This document shows positions 11,701 through 22,720 of a stretch of 52,909 nucleotides of DNA, piece after piece. This DNA comes from Geosiphon pyriformis. Taxonomy: Eukaryota; Glomeromycota; Glomeromycetes; Archaeosporales; Geosiphonaceae. The number at the start of each line of letters is the position of its first letter. Positions within the stretch are counted from its first letter, which is position 1. The stretch covers positions 4,747-57,655 of the forward strand of contig JAAOMT010000492.1 in NCBI GenBank assembly GCA_016748015.1, read 5' to 3'. The position numbers and the translations under genes were made by a program. Under the pieces are notes generated by a model, which was not told the origin of the DNA, searched no databases, and worked only from the letters and a program-made list of their open reading frames with translations.

Positions 11701-14105
11701 AAATACATTTTTATAAAATCTTAGTTTTTTTATTCAAAAATATATGCCAGTTAAATGACGCCGTTTAAGCATAATATCAAATTACCGTGAATTATTAATA
11801 TTTAATTAAATTTGGAAATCTATCAAAGACTTTTAATTTGACTTTAAACCAAAGTTTTTTAAATTAAATTTATATTAATTTAAAATTATTACATTTATTA
11901 AAAAAATAAGTATATCGAAAAATTTGAAACTTAAAAAATTCAATATTTAATAAAAATTTTAAATTAATTGAAAATTATTAATATAAAGAGATATGCGAAT
12001 TTAAATATGTTTTGAAATAAATAAATTGCTTTAAAATATTACTTACTGAATAGTTTATCAAAAATCTTTAAAATAAACTGTATTTTCAAATATTTATGAT
12101 AAAATTAAATCATGTGAATACAAATCTACTATAATAATGAAACCATAAAATTTAAAAAAAAACCAGAATATGTTAAATTATTAAAATATTTTTTATTTTC
12201 ATTCTAATATAAATTAAGTGAACATACAAAATAAAACTTTTCAAGTGGCACCTAATAATAATAAAATAAATACTATAGTAGATATTTGTTTTGAATAGAT
12301 TTCATAAGAAAATTTGTCAATTAATATTTTGGTTTATATAAAATTTCATTTTTATAAATTTTTAGAAAAATCTAAAAAGTTTTTAATTACATTATTTCTC
12401 AAAATTTTCGCATCAAAAAAAAATTTTGAAAGTTTTAAATTTAATCAATCGAATATTATACTACGTTTTTGAAAATTTCCAAGGCTTTTTTTATATATTA
12501 AAATATTAAACAATAAAGTTTTACTTTTAGTATTGTATTAATTTATAAGATTCTAGGAAATTAAATAGAATAGAAATACGGTTGCATTTTTTTAAAATTA
12601 AAAAAGGAATGATAAATAAATAAATATAATTTTGCAAAATCATTTTTAAAATTGAATTTATTATTTGTTTGATAAATATTTTTAGTATCTTTTTTTAATT
12701 GACGAAATTAAAATAATATTAGCAAATTGAAAATAAATAAAAAAACTTCATAGGCTTTGTAAATCCTTATGATAATAATTATAACTCATTTAAAATTTAT
12801 ATTAATTAGATCGAAATAAGTTATATAAACAACCATCCGATATCACACTTACCTGCAAACTTGAAACAAAACTGTAAAGTACTTCAATGGCTAATATGAT
12901 AAATTATATTTGAGTAATTTTATCAAAAGCCATTTACTATAATCTTTGTAAAGATCCTTTTTAACTATAAGAATTTTTCAAAAAGGGTGAACCTCTATTT
13001 TGACTCGATATTCGCCGAAAGGAGATTAATTAAACATTACAAAAATGATTGATAAAACCTTTCTCTCTATTTATTATTTATCATATTACTAGTTTTAGCC
13101 CTCAGATTTAATATTCCCTTGATGAAATTAATTATAATCATATTATCACTTAAATCTCTAGCTAAAAAGATTTAAATTAAGTAATATTCTAAGTAATTAT
13201 AATTTAAAAACTTTTTACAAAGAATCGGGCTACGAAAACGAATTGATAATTAATCAAATTTAATATCTAGTATACAACATCAGTGTAGGGTATCTTCAGT
13301 TAAAGTAATTGATATATTTATTGCTTGTGAAATAAAACAATAGAGAGAACTAGAAACAGCAAATAAAAAATTATTCGAATAAGAATATTTTAAAATACTT
13401 AATAAAAACTTTATTCTCATTAATTAAAAATATTAAAAAGTTTAAATATTTAGAATTTTTATATAATTGTTTTTTATGAATTTTTAATGCCAGGAAAAAC
13501 AATTTTCGTTAATGTAAAATTTTAATTAACTTATCATTACAAAAAAGCTGATAAAAATATTAAAAATCAATTTTTCTACAACTTACAAAACCTATATATA
13601 TTGTCTTTAGTAGTTTAATCTTCAACTTTTTTTGAAAATCAATTTTATTATTAATAAAAATTATATACAAATATATAGAAAATCAAAATTTATTAAACTT
13701 AGAGCATTATTTCATGCTAGAATAATGAATGTGATATCAATTTTAAAAATTTTTACATTATAATAATTTTTTTTTGAATAGTAATTTAATTATCAAGTTT
13801 ATTTGATTTCAAAAACAAAATCATTCAAGCCCCATAATTAATATTTATGTATATATTTTAAAACCCCAAAAATACTGACTTTATAATAAATTATACGGAT
13901 AATAAAACCAGTTACAAATTCCAAAACACTTGGTTCCAATTTAAAAAAATTCCAACTGATTTTATGAAATATCAGATTATTCTCCAATTGACTTTTCTGA
14001 GATAAAAGGAAAAATATCTTTTTTGATATTTAATATTTTTTACCAATTAATGATGTATGCTCAAATGATGATTAAGTTTTTAATTAATATTTAATTTCAT
14101 TACAG
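11701..14105. other. AT-rich spacer with one motif shared with 28.8 kb
   Basis: No gene recognised. AAGGGTGAACCTCTATTTT near 12,980 recurs inverted near 28,850 (AAATAGAGGTTCACCCTTT) with weakly similar flanks. This suggests an old dispersed repeat. Confidence 0.35.
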
Positions 14106-14109
14106 TTGT

Positions 14110-14250
14110 GAGATCACACTCCCATTTAGCCTAATCAATTTGATAAGAGAAGAGATTACGAAATTATGGTTGAAGCGTCCGAAATTGAAACCGAAAGCTG
14201 AAAAAAACAGATATGAAAAGCGGCCGTTAATGAAACTTTTCTGTTTTAGT
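14110..14250 (+). repeat. kinase-upstream conserved block, copy 2
   Basis: It is the same block as at 4.7 kb and 27.6 kb, about 300 bp upstream of the plus-strand kinase 5' exon at 14,543. It is GC-richer than its surroundings and includes AAAAGCGGCCGTTAATGAAA. Confidence 0.5.
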
Positions 14251-14444
14251 TTTGAACAACTACAATACCAAAATTTATTTTAATAAAAATTTTTATAGTT
14301 AAGTCATAACTTCAAAAATGTTTTAATATATAGAGAATGTAAAATAAATTAAAGACTTAAACATCTAGGTAAATTTATGATTTTGTATTTAATTCAAAGA
14401 TGTGTTAAAAGTAAAACACCGTTAATTAAGAACTCGCTTTTAGA

Positions 14445-14542
14445 CAAATAACTTTCTAAACGTACTATCGAATAAACCTTTAAAGAAATCCTCTTTGAAT
14501 AATAACTTATTTACATTTTATCCTTTGTTCTTTATCCACATC
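14445..14542 (+). promoter_or_regulatory. kinase 5' flank copy
   Basis: CTTTCTAAACGTACTATCGA is followed by AATAAACCTTTAAAGAAATC and CTTTATCCACATC up to the ATG. It is nearly identical to the flanks at 26.4 kb and 30.0 kb. The conservation suggests promoter plus 5' UTR. Confidence 0.5.
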
Positions 14543-14768
14543 ATGGAATACAAAGAAATTAAAAGATATTGTCCATATGTTCATGATTGCAACGAATGTA
14601 AACGGTGTCAAAGGAGTATTAAAGATAATAAAGATTATATTTCGTGTACGGCATGCTGGTTCATATTTTTTTGAAAAACATTATAAATACTTCTTAAGCG
14701 GTAATGACGAGGTTGATGAAATAATTAAAATTCCAATCTATAATAATAGAAAAAGTATCTCAGATTGA
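14543..14768 (+). pseudogene. kinase exon-1 fragment with one-base T insertion
   Basis: From the ATG at 14,543 the frame reads MEYKEIKRYCPYVHDCNE, CKRCQRSIKDNK and ACWFIFF and then hits TGA. The intact gene at 26.3 kb has six Ts in the WFIFFEK stretch; this copy has seven, and the +1 frame continues FEKHYKYFLSGNDEVDEIIK to a stop at about 14,768. The glycine loop and everything after it are missing. It keeps a normal 5' flank but cannot encode a kinase. Confidence 0.8.
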
Positions 14769-14866
14769 AGTTTACACATATGGTGAACCTTGATTCGGAA
14801 ACTATCAACTCGCACATTAGCTAAATTCCTTTAAGAATCTAAAAATATATAGAGTGACATATTATA

Positions 14867-15085
14867 ATGATTTCATGCCCGGGCCCCAAAACCCCGAGCG
14901 GGATAAAGTTGGAAAGCCAAGTAAGTTGTTATGTTTTTAATCCGAAAAATTCTTTAAAAGTTATTAACCATTTTTTATATATTTAGGAATGCAATGGTAG
15001 AACCGAGGCTGCATCGAATGAAGAAGCTTTCCCATCACATCTTGGTCCTTATTTAGGACAAATAATGTCACAATGTCCTCCTATG
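14867..15085 (+). CDS. two-exon gene piece of unknown function
   Basis: Exon A (14,867-14,920; 18 codons, MISCPGPKTPSGIKLESQ) is followed by a 66-nt intron with a GTAAGT donor at 14,921 and an ATTTAG acceptor ending at 14,986. Exon B (14,987-15,085; 33 codons) starts ECNGRTEAASNEEAF, continues SHLGPYLGQIMSQCPPM, and ends at a GTAACA that could be a second donor. The phases match (0/0) and GC is well above the surroundings. No later exon was found before the repeat element at 15.5 kb, and if exon B is not spliced the frame stops a few codons later (VTINHS). I do not recognise the family. The first exon could also start upstream in another frame. Confidence 0.45.
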
Positions 15086-15099
15086 GTAACAATCAATCA

Positions 15100-15495
15100 T
15101 TCTTAAATGGCCATTTTTTTTACTATTAAAAATAAGGATACTAAAATTAAATTTTTCAAGAAAATATTTATTTAGATATATTGTCTATTGCCTTTTTTTA
15201 ATAAATTTTTTTATGAATATTCTAATTATTTAACTAAATTTAAGGCTTCGCTATTTTTAAATGAAAAGGTTCAAAAAATTGAAGTAATTAAAATTTTATT
15301 TTGGCCTTGCCTTCATTGAATAAGTATTTCAGCGTGGATTTAATTTGAAGTAAAATTTCCAAATCCCAATAAAATTTGTTTTTCAATTTAAAAGTCTGGT
15401 TTTAATTTAAAATAAACATTCAAATTTTTCTCATTTAAAACTTATGGACATAAAAATAATTTCGAATTAATACTAACCATAAAATTTTTTATTCG
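15100..15495. other. AT-rich spacer
   Basis: No feature recognised between the two-exon piece and the left edge of the 15.5-kb repeat element. Confidence 0.35.
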
Positions 15496-15842
15496 TGCTG
15501 ATCAAATTAATATATTTCGATAGCAAGGGCAGAGGATTTAAGCTAATATTAACAATTCTTAAAGTTATTGCCGAACTATTATCATTTAAAAATACTTATA
15601 TTAATTACAATAGTTTATTATACATTAGGTTTTTTAAATATTTTATATCGATCATTTCAATTTCTGAATTAGATTTCAATGGGCTTAAACAATAAACAGT
15701 AAATAACAAGAGTTTATCAGAATTGGCAACGGGTGAACAATTTTGCCATTGTAAAAACCCTTCCCTGATAACTTTGTTATATACTGATAAAGTTTTATTC
15801 CTATATAGACTAGATGGATATAGAAAAGATAATTGACAAATG

Positions 15843-15960
15843 TGGCTACCTCCTCCCGCTCTTCACTCTTGTAAGAAATCTTAAACTACAACTACCCCCT
15901 CCCGCTTTTCACTCTTGTAAGAAATCTTAAACTACCCCCCTCCCACTTTTTATTCTTGCC
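15843..15960 (+). repeat. about 52-bp tandem repeat, three partial units
   Basis: Units share CTCCCGCTCTTCACTCTTG then TAAGAAATCTTAAACTAC. The second reads CTCCCGCTTTTCACTCTTG and the third CTCCCACTTTTTATTCTTG. The decayed copy is at about 44,603-44,735. Confidence 0.8.
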
Positions 15961-16065
15961 AGGCATAAATAACAGACTAACAATTATCAATTCCTCACCA
16001 CCTAACCCTAAAATTTAATTCAGTTATTTGATGATCGATTGTTCATGAGTTTCTATTCCGTATTC

Positions 16066-16405
16066 ATTGGTTATTCGAATGTTGAATTGCGAATTGCTGG
16101 TGAGTGTGGTTATTCGAATGTTGAGTTGCAAATTACTGTTGGGTGATGGTTATAATTGAATGTTGAATTCACGCATTTTTGGTGGCCGGTGGTTATTCGA
16201 ATGTTGAGTTGCGAATTATTGGTGGGTGGTGGTTATATTCGAATGTTGAAGCGCGAATTATTGGTGGGTGATGGTTATTCGAATGTAGAAGCGCGAATTA
16301 TTGGTGGGTGGTGGTTATATTCGAATATTGAAGCACGAATTATTGGTGGGTGATGGTTATTCGAATGTTGAATTCGCGAATTATTGGTGAGCAGTGGTTA
16401 TCCGT
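16066..16405 (+). repeat. about 40-bp minisatellite, roughly eight units
   Basis: The unit is close to GGTTATTCGAATGTTGA followed by ATTGCGAATTATTGGTGGGT; variants have GAAGCGCGAATTATTGG. Every well-kept unit has CpG sites (TTCGAA, GCGAATT). The matching array at about 44,850-45,290 has nearly all of them changed to TG or CA. Confidence 0.85.
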
Positions 16406-16524
16406 CAATTGTTGGTGTCAAACTAGAGTCAATCTCAATAGGGTCTTCTTTTCCCGCCGATTTTGCCAAGCCCGTTCCGTTCACTAGATAGTAGATAGGA
16501 ACAGTTTAACCCATGATGCACATC

Positions 16525-16765
16525 AATAACCATAAGTGGAAACAGACATTTAGCTGGAATGCGGCAAGCACAGAGGTTAAATAACAATTCATGTCATTGA
16601 CCGTAAGTGGAAGCAGATATTCGGCAGAATGGGTACATGCACAGAGGTATAACAATTCATGTCATTGACCGTAAGTGGAAGCAGACATTCGGCAGAATAG
16701 GTACATGCACAGAGGTATAACAATTCATGTTATAGACCGTAAGTGAAAACAGACATTCGGCAGAA
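16525..16765 (+). repeat. about 66-bp minisatellite, four units
   Basis: Units run CAATTCATGTCATTGACCGT, AAGTGGAAGCAGACATTCGG, CAGAATGGGTACATGCACAG, AGGTATAA. The first unit is the most divergent, with TTTAGCTGGAATGCGGCAAG. The 44-kb copy keeps only about two units (45,420-45,540). Confidence 0.85.
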
Positions 16766-17659
16766 TGGGTGCACGCACAGTGGTTAGAGAACACCACATT
16801 TGGCGATATAAAGGAGTTGGAAACCCCGTGCTTGGTTGAGTTTCTTCGGTTAAGGTTGGGGTTCTTTCCGGTAAAGGATGCCCCCCTCCCTCACCCAACA
16901 CTTAGAGCTAGAAGAGATACGTCAACACCCTTACCTGGATTGTTCTATCAACTAGAGGTTTTAACCTTGGAGACTTGCTGCGATTATCAGTACGACTGGA
17001 GACGAGAATGAATCTCTCTTATATTTTTTTAGTGTTCTTTAGATTCGTGAGTCGTGAGTGGTGAGTCGTTAGTCGTACTGGTTATAGCTGTTGTGTTCGT
17101 GAGTTAGTGGACGTCGGTAATTTGTCGCCGATAAAGATAAGAGTAATCCCATATAGGATAAAATTTTGCTTAAAGCAGAGAACACCTCATTATATATGTT
17201 ACTGCCTCTAAGTTGTTGATTTTGAGATCAAAAATTACGCGTTTGTTTTTCACGCGAAAACAAGAATCCAAGAATACAAGGGTGGGGTTAACTAGACATT
17301 TTTAGTAAAATTGATTTGAAGATAACCTCCTGAGTTTTTAATATGTGGTCATTAAAAACAAAGCGTCACTTTTTGAAACCTTGGTACTTTCTGGAAATTT
17401 TTTATATTATTACGCGGATCCTCATGACTCATTTTTTTTTGTCTCGGCTATCCTAAAATGGCTAAATACAATCAGTATGGGAAATCACTTTAAAACCGTG
17501 GAACCCATATCTCTTATTCAAAAATTAATCACTAGACTGACTAATGTAAATGGCCACAGCATAAAGAACATGGTGTTTATATTTCATAGCCGAGTCCAAA
17601 TAGATGTTTCCCCTTCCTTTTTTGATTGTCCATCGAAACAGACCCCCTTTTTTTAAAGC

Positions 17660-20175
17660 ATAAATTTCATATTCTTTTTCTAACTCCCTTCATACTAAAT
17701 TCTTTAATTAGCTTATCTATCAAACATCTAGACTATCAATTTTTTGAGTTAATTGCGTCATTTATTTACTTAATAAAATTGGAAAAAGCTCTTATTTGAA
17801 TAATAATAAAAAATTTAATTATTATCATTCCACAGAGGACGGCTAAAATTATGCGACCACGTTATTCTTGTTTATAATTGATGGCTCTATGCTATCATAT
17901 CTGTGTACTTTGTATAGAAATCTATTTCTGAACATAAAATGGATTGTAATCTTATATTCCAATGTAAATCTGCAATGACTAACACACATCATAAGAAACA
18001 AGTCAAATTATAAAACTTAAAATATCAAAAAGATTCTTTTTCCTGAAAAAATATTTTCACACAATTCTGACAAGGACTTAATGGAAAATATTTTACACAA
18101 GAAAATATCGTTTCATATGATTCCAAAGTTGACAGAGCTGGAATTGTGATAATACCATGGCTCGATTGAAAATCTTTGAAAGTTATGATTGTTGTCGTAC
18201 TTCACACTACTATTTAATCATCCAGAACTTAATAATGAAAATTTGATCGGAATTATGTAATTGCTGCAAATAGAAGCACGATCAAATAGTGTTTTTTGTA
18301 TAAAATCAATAAATACCTTGATTAATTTATGCACAAATAAAAAACGTGATTTAAAATATATCTGTATATTTTCTATAAATACTTTTTAAAAATTGTATAT
18401 CAAAGACCAAATTTTCAAATAATATTGATTTTGATTTATTAGTTAATCAATAAATGAATCTTTGATTTAATTTAAATTGGAACTAGTAAGTAAAAACATA
18501 TATGAAGGATTAAAAACAATAAAATAAGTGAGATAATAAAAAAAAAGAGCTTTGAATTTAATATTGTAAATTATTCAATAAAAGAAATCAATTCAATCAA
18601 CAAAGATTTAAAATTACAAATAGTTTTTATTAATTTTAAGCTGATTATATTTAATATATTTTTCTAAAAAAGTTTAAACAATTCAATAAACAAGTCAACA
18701 ATTTATTTTTAAAATAAAATATTACTCTGTATAATTAACATATAGTAGCTGAATAGAAAAATAACTATAACACTATTATTGTTAGCAAATCTAAGGAGTT
18801 TGGTAAAAAAATTTGATTTTCAATAAAACTTAAAGTGTAAAATATTCTAAAAATTTTTATGCTGCAAGATCATTTTTAACAAAAAATAATTGACAACTTT
18901 CACATTCAAAGAATTATTTTTTTTCCATATAACTTTCCAGTGATAATATGCTCTTGATCGAAAGTAAAGTATTGCATTGTTTATTTTTAAAAGAATAATA
19001 AACAGGATTCTAAATCAAAAAACTTCATTAATTTCGACAGAGATTTTTTTATAAAACAAAATCTTAAAGAAATAGATTGAGATAGGCATTTTATAAGGGC
19101 CTTGCTCGGGTTTTTTTATTTCTTAAATATTTCTTGCACTTTAGCGGGGAATTTAATTATAATTTTTTTTCCAAAAGGAAACTACTTTTTCACATACAAT
19201 CTAAAACTTAAAACCTTACATCTTACATCTCTTATACAATCCCTCTTTGAGGCAATAAATTTTAGAGAAGATAGAAATCAAGTTTCTGCAATTACTTTTT
19301 TTTTAATTTCCATATTGTCAAAATTAACTTGATAAGTTATTTAGACAAGGTTTAATCTTTATTTGATGTTTTCATAATGGATCAATCCTAGATGACATTT
19401 TTATTTTTACATTAATTAGTTAATTATTGATTATTTAACTATTTATATATTTTATCTTATTAAAATCCAATTTGTAATAATTTAAAAGTATAACTAAAAA
19501 TTATAGTTAATTAATATAATATTCTAAATTATGTAATAATAAAAAATTTGCAAAAATGTTAATAGTAACCTCCCAATATTTAAAATTTATTTTGAAAATT
19601 TTACTTTTTCAAAAAAGTATATAAAAGAATACCATTTTATAACAGACAAATTAAAAAATAAAAAATATTATATAAGAAATTTTTTAATTTTTTTATCAGC
19701 TACTTCATAGAATTGGTTTAAAAATTGAATTTAAAAAAGATTGAGAATATTTTTTTTTATAAATTGAAATTTATTTTAACTGTTAAAGAAAATGATAGTT
19801 TTTTTTTAAATGAAAGTTAGAGAAAATAATAATGATAATAATAAAATAAGATTAACATTTTTTTTATTACATATATAATTATGTTAAAACTACTATCTTT
19901 GACTTAAAAGATGAAGATTTTACCAAAGCTACTGATAAATATAAAAACAATATTTCAAAGAATAAAATAAATTATGATGATAAATCTATTTGATAATAAA
20001 TAATAAGTATAATTTTTTTAGGTTTTTATTGTCATAATTCATGTTAATAAAGTTAAAAAATAAAAAATAAACCAATATTGTAATAATTAAATTTATTTTT
20101 CTTCTAAAGATTTCTGTTTTTTATTGGATAATAGCATATCTTTATTCTGTTTTCTTTTCTTAATGCTTATTATTA
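17660..20175. other. AT-rich spacer, no gene recognised
   Basis: Short open frames occur (for example about 19,102-19,332), but their composition follows the base bias (F, L, I, K, N). I saw no conserved motif and no repeat partner. Confidence 0.4.
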
Positions 20176-20319
20176 TTATTTTTGGTAAATTTCATAAGTA
20201 ATCTTTTCTTTTCTTAAATAAGTTTCAAGTGTCTCAGTATTATTTATTTTGAAAATATAATGAGCAATTTTCTCATCTTGTTCTTCAAATACTTCTAATG
20301 GTGTTGTAATTTTTGGGAT
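20176..20319 (-). CDS. orphan 3' exon of an unknown protein
   Basis: The 47-codon frame starts IPKITTPLEVFEEQDEKIAH, continues YIFKINNTETLETYLRKEK and ends ITYEIYQK-stop. It is preceded by CTACTATAG, a good acceptor context, with an in-frame TAG just before, so it needs either splicing or a frameshift. A nearby ATG gives MKLIYIKSTIDPK in another frame, which would join the exon if one base were lost near 20,308. Composition is clearly protein-like (E, T, Y, K). I do not recognise the family. The neighbour on the right is the duplicated block. Confidence 0.45.
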   Translation of the reverse strand: MPKITTPLEVFEEQDEKIAHYIFKINNTETLETYLRKEKITYEIYQK

Positions 20320-20516
20320 CTATAGTAGATTTGATATAAATGAGTTTCATATTAACTATTTTTTTATAGAGGTGATTCTATATATCACTTAAGATAAAAG
20401 ATGGCATATTATAAAACTGATAATTATAAATATTACAAATGACTAAATTTGATCCCTGAATCTTTGGTGACACCAATGTTCATTTTGCCTAGTTTTGTTG
20501 CAGTATGCCCCAATTT

Positions 20517-21375
20517 AACCTTAAAAAATGGCATTAATAAACAGGTTAAGTAGCTATAAGGCACAAATTACGCCAAACAAAGTCTCATTTGTAGAACGAC
20601 AGCAATAAGAATAATGATAAAAACGATTTAGCAAAATAGTTTCTCAGTTTCTCTCTAAACTAAATTCGGTCTAATACATGAAAGTTTTTAGATATTAAGG
20701 GAATTTCTTCTCTTACTTCATCTATAGGAAAATTTTTATAAAACAAACTAATTAGCAAGCCTAAATAGGTTGGGCGCAAAAATACCTCTTTTCACGAAAA
20801 AAAATCCGTGCAGCCAATCCCGAAAGATCGCTCTGTAAAATTCAAGATTAGGTTATATTATTTCACGCAAACAATGAATGTCGAAATATATGTTGAAATG
20901 CTCAACGAACATCTTTACGAGATTTAAGAATTAATGGGAAAAGGTAGCAGTAGTTATTATTATTTGTTGCTGTTTTTTCTTACTGGTAACAACAGACAAA
21001 GAGTCTCAAATGAAACAGTTGATAGAAACAGAGACTATATAAAAACATATTAAATAATGTCCCAACAATAAAAACAGTAGAAATTCATCCAGGAGCAGTT
21101 TATAAAGAATTGTGTTTTAACAATGCTTATTTTAATTGACTCATTAATTTAATTATTATACAGTTTATATTAATTTACTTTTTTTCATAATGGAATTTAG
21201 TCTATTTGCCAAAGGTATGAAATTATAATAAATAAAATTTAAAATGTACTTTATGCTTGTGTTATTTTTTTCTTTTAATGTTTATTATATTTAGAGAATT
21301 CTTAATAGATTTAATTGTGAATGGTCATTTTAATTTTTTTGTTTCGTTATCCAACATCCCTTATTCCATTTGTAT
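20517..21375 (+). repeat. segmental duplication block, copy 2
   Basis: This is the second copy of the block at 2,505-3,480. It lacks some internal stretches, notably the part after GGGAAAAGGTAGC (20,938-20,950). It carries a Tc1-like fragment with a premature TAA and a kinase tail piece near 21,068-21,120 (IHPGAVY). Confidence 0.75.
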
Positions 21376-21545
21376 TGCCGAAATAATTGGGATGCTAATC
21401 CTGAGAGTCGTCCTGCTGCCAAAGAAGTTGACAAGAAGTTGAAGGAGCTTTACTCTATATATATGGTAAGAATCACTCGACAACAAAAACTTCAACGACA
21501 ACGAGCATTAATCCAGGAGCAGTTATACAAGTAGTGTTTTAAATT
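21376..21545 (+). pseudogene. kinase 3' fragment with internal deletion
   Basis: Recognisable pieces are CIAEII, then WDANPES-like and RPAAKEVDKKLKEL in shifted frames, then a tail AINPGAVIQVV. Compared with the intact gene, about 11 bases are missing between the AEII codons and WDAN (CCGAAATAATTGGGATGC here), which removes the invariant Cys and breaks the frame. It pairs with the fragment at 3,495-3,645 as part of the duplication. Confidence 0.7.
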
Positions 21546-21731
21546 TGCAAATGTTTGAAGCAACAAAAAGTTAGTTTATCTAAATTATAAGTGATAAACT
21601 TTATAATTAAATAATCTATTGTTTAATTTAATAAGCGAAACTTTTTTTTATTTTAATTTTCAAATATCATTTTTAAAACAGAAATTATTCACTTACAAAA
21701 GACGACTATTAATACACCCAATCACTTAATC

Positions 21732-22389
21732 GTGATCGATAATCTTCTTAGCAAAAAGTATATCGCTAATGGCCTTTGTTCAATTCATTATTCTGGTATA
21801 GTTCATCGTGACCTACACTCGGGCGACATCCTACAATTAGAAAAATATAGAGTAAATATTTGCGACCTTGGATTATGTCAACCCACAAACCATGAAGCAA
21901 CAACGACAGGTAAAGACGCGAAGAAAAAAAAGATATATTGAGTGATTCCATGCATTCCACCAGAAGTTTTAAGAGGAGAAAAGTTTAGAATGGCTGGTGA
22001 TATTTATAGTTTTGCATTGTTATTATGGGAATTAGCAACAAGAAAGCCTCCTTTTCATGATCGTTCTCATGACCACTTTCTCGTGATGGATATCCTTTAT
22101 AATGACATTAGACCTAAGATTACTCTCACTTATTCCACCTTCTATTGCCGAAATAATTGTAAAGTGTTGGGATGTTAATAATGAGAATCGTCCTACTGCG
22201 AATGAACTTAGGTTGAAGTTCGAGGGCTCGTCCACGGATTCCGAGTATATAGGATTAGAGAAATACGTAGAAGGAATATTAAAGAACGGCTCAACAATAA
22301 CAACAACAACGCCAACGCGTATTCATCCAGGAGCGGTTTATACAAGTCGTGTTTTAAGTTTGCAAATAATTGAAGAAACAAGAGGTTAG
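21732..22389 (+). pseudogene. kinase exon 2, 5'-truncated, stop and frameshift
   Basis: The frame covers YIANGLCSIHYSGIVHRDLH, SGDILQLEKYRVNICDLG, IPPEVLRGEKFRMAGDIYSF, ALLLWELATRKPPFHD and RPKITL. After that a frame change near 22,122 continues LIPPSIAEIIVKCWDVN, NRPTANELRLKFEG and the IHPGAVYTSRVLSLQ tail to a GTTAGT. Breaks are a TGA at 21,939-21,941 where other copies have the Gly of YGVIP, the frameshift, and the lack of the glycine loop and ATP-Lys. The HRD motif is intact, but SGN is SGD, which would lose the Mg-binding Asn. This is a dead copy. Confidence 0.85.
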
Positions 22390-22654
22390 TTTATCTATTT
22401 TTATATAAATATTTTAATTATTATACATATTAAAAATTTATATTAGTTTACTTCATAAAAGGATTAGTGTATTTCTCTGAAGGTAAGAATATATATGCTA
22501 AATTAAATTTATAAGCGATATACTGAATTCTAGATAGGCTTTATTAGATAATAAAATTTAATTTACAGTATATTAATTATAAAGGTTATTAGATGTTAAA
22601 ATAGATAATTTTAAAAAGGATATGCTCTCTTCTACCTAATCTCAATCATGTTAT

Positions 22655-22720
22655 TGAGTGTTGCCCGAGTGTAGGTCACAATTATCAGTTTTTCTTTTAT
22701 ATTCCCTTTCTCTTTGAACA
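22655..22720 (-). pseudogene. kinase scrap
   Basis: GTTGCCCGAGTGTAGGTCAC on the plus strand is the reverse complement of the DLHSGN coding stretch. It is followed by TTTTATATTCCCTTTCTCTT, which matches the exon-1 EYKRE region on the minus strand. Sequence between the two is missing. Confidence 0.6.

Larger units (their letters stand above)
15496..17480 (+). mobile_element. dispersed element of about 2 kb, GC-richer copy
   Basis: The whole stretch from ATCAAATTAATATATTTCGA to GGCTAAATACAATCAGTATG is repeated in the same order and orientation at 44,190-46,230. It carries three tandem-repeat arrays, a TATA-like GCGATATAAAGGAG (about 16,802) and a hairpin-like ACGCG...CACGCG near 17,240. No transposase or reverse transcriptase frame was seen; the 103-codon frame at 17,345-17,656 runs past the repeat edge and looks accidental. 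It could be a solo LTR or non-autonomous element. The ends are not defined by clear inverted or direct repeats. Confidence 0.55.

Noticed and set aside
15495-15695. 66-codon plus-strand frame at the left edge of the 15.5-kb element
   Set aside because: The matching DNA at 44 kb does not keep the frame, and the composition is AT-driven.
15840-16765. Tandem arrays as a CRISPR array
   Set aside because: Units are repeated end to end without unique spacers of constant length, and no cas gene is present.
17345-17656. 103-codon plus-strand frame
   Set aside because: It starts in the mobile element and runs out past its right edge near 17,480; the equivalent region at 46 kb is not open. Likely accidental.
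19102-19332. 76-codon plus-strand frame
   Set aside because: Composition follows base bias, there is no upstream context, and the frame is not conserved anywhere else in the window.
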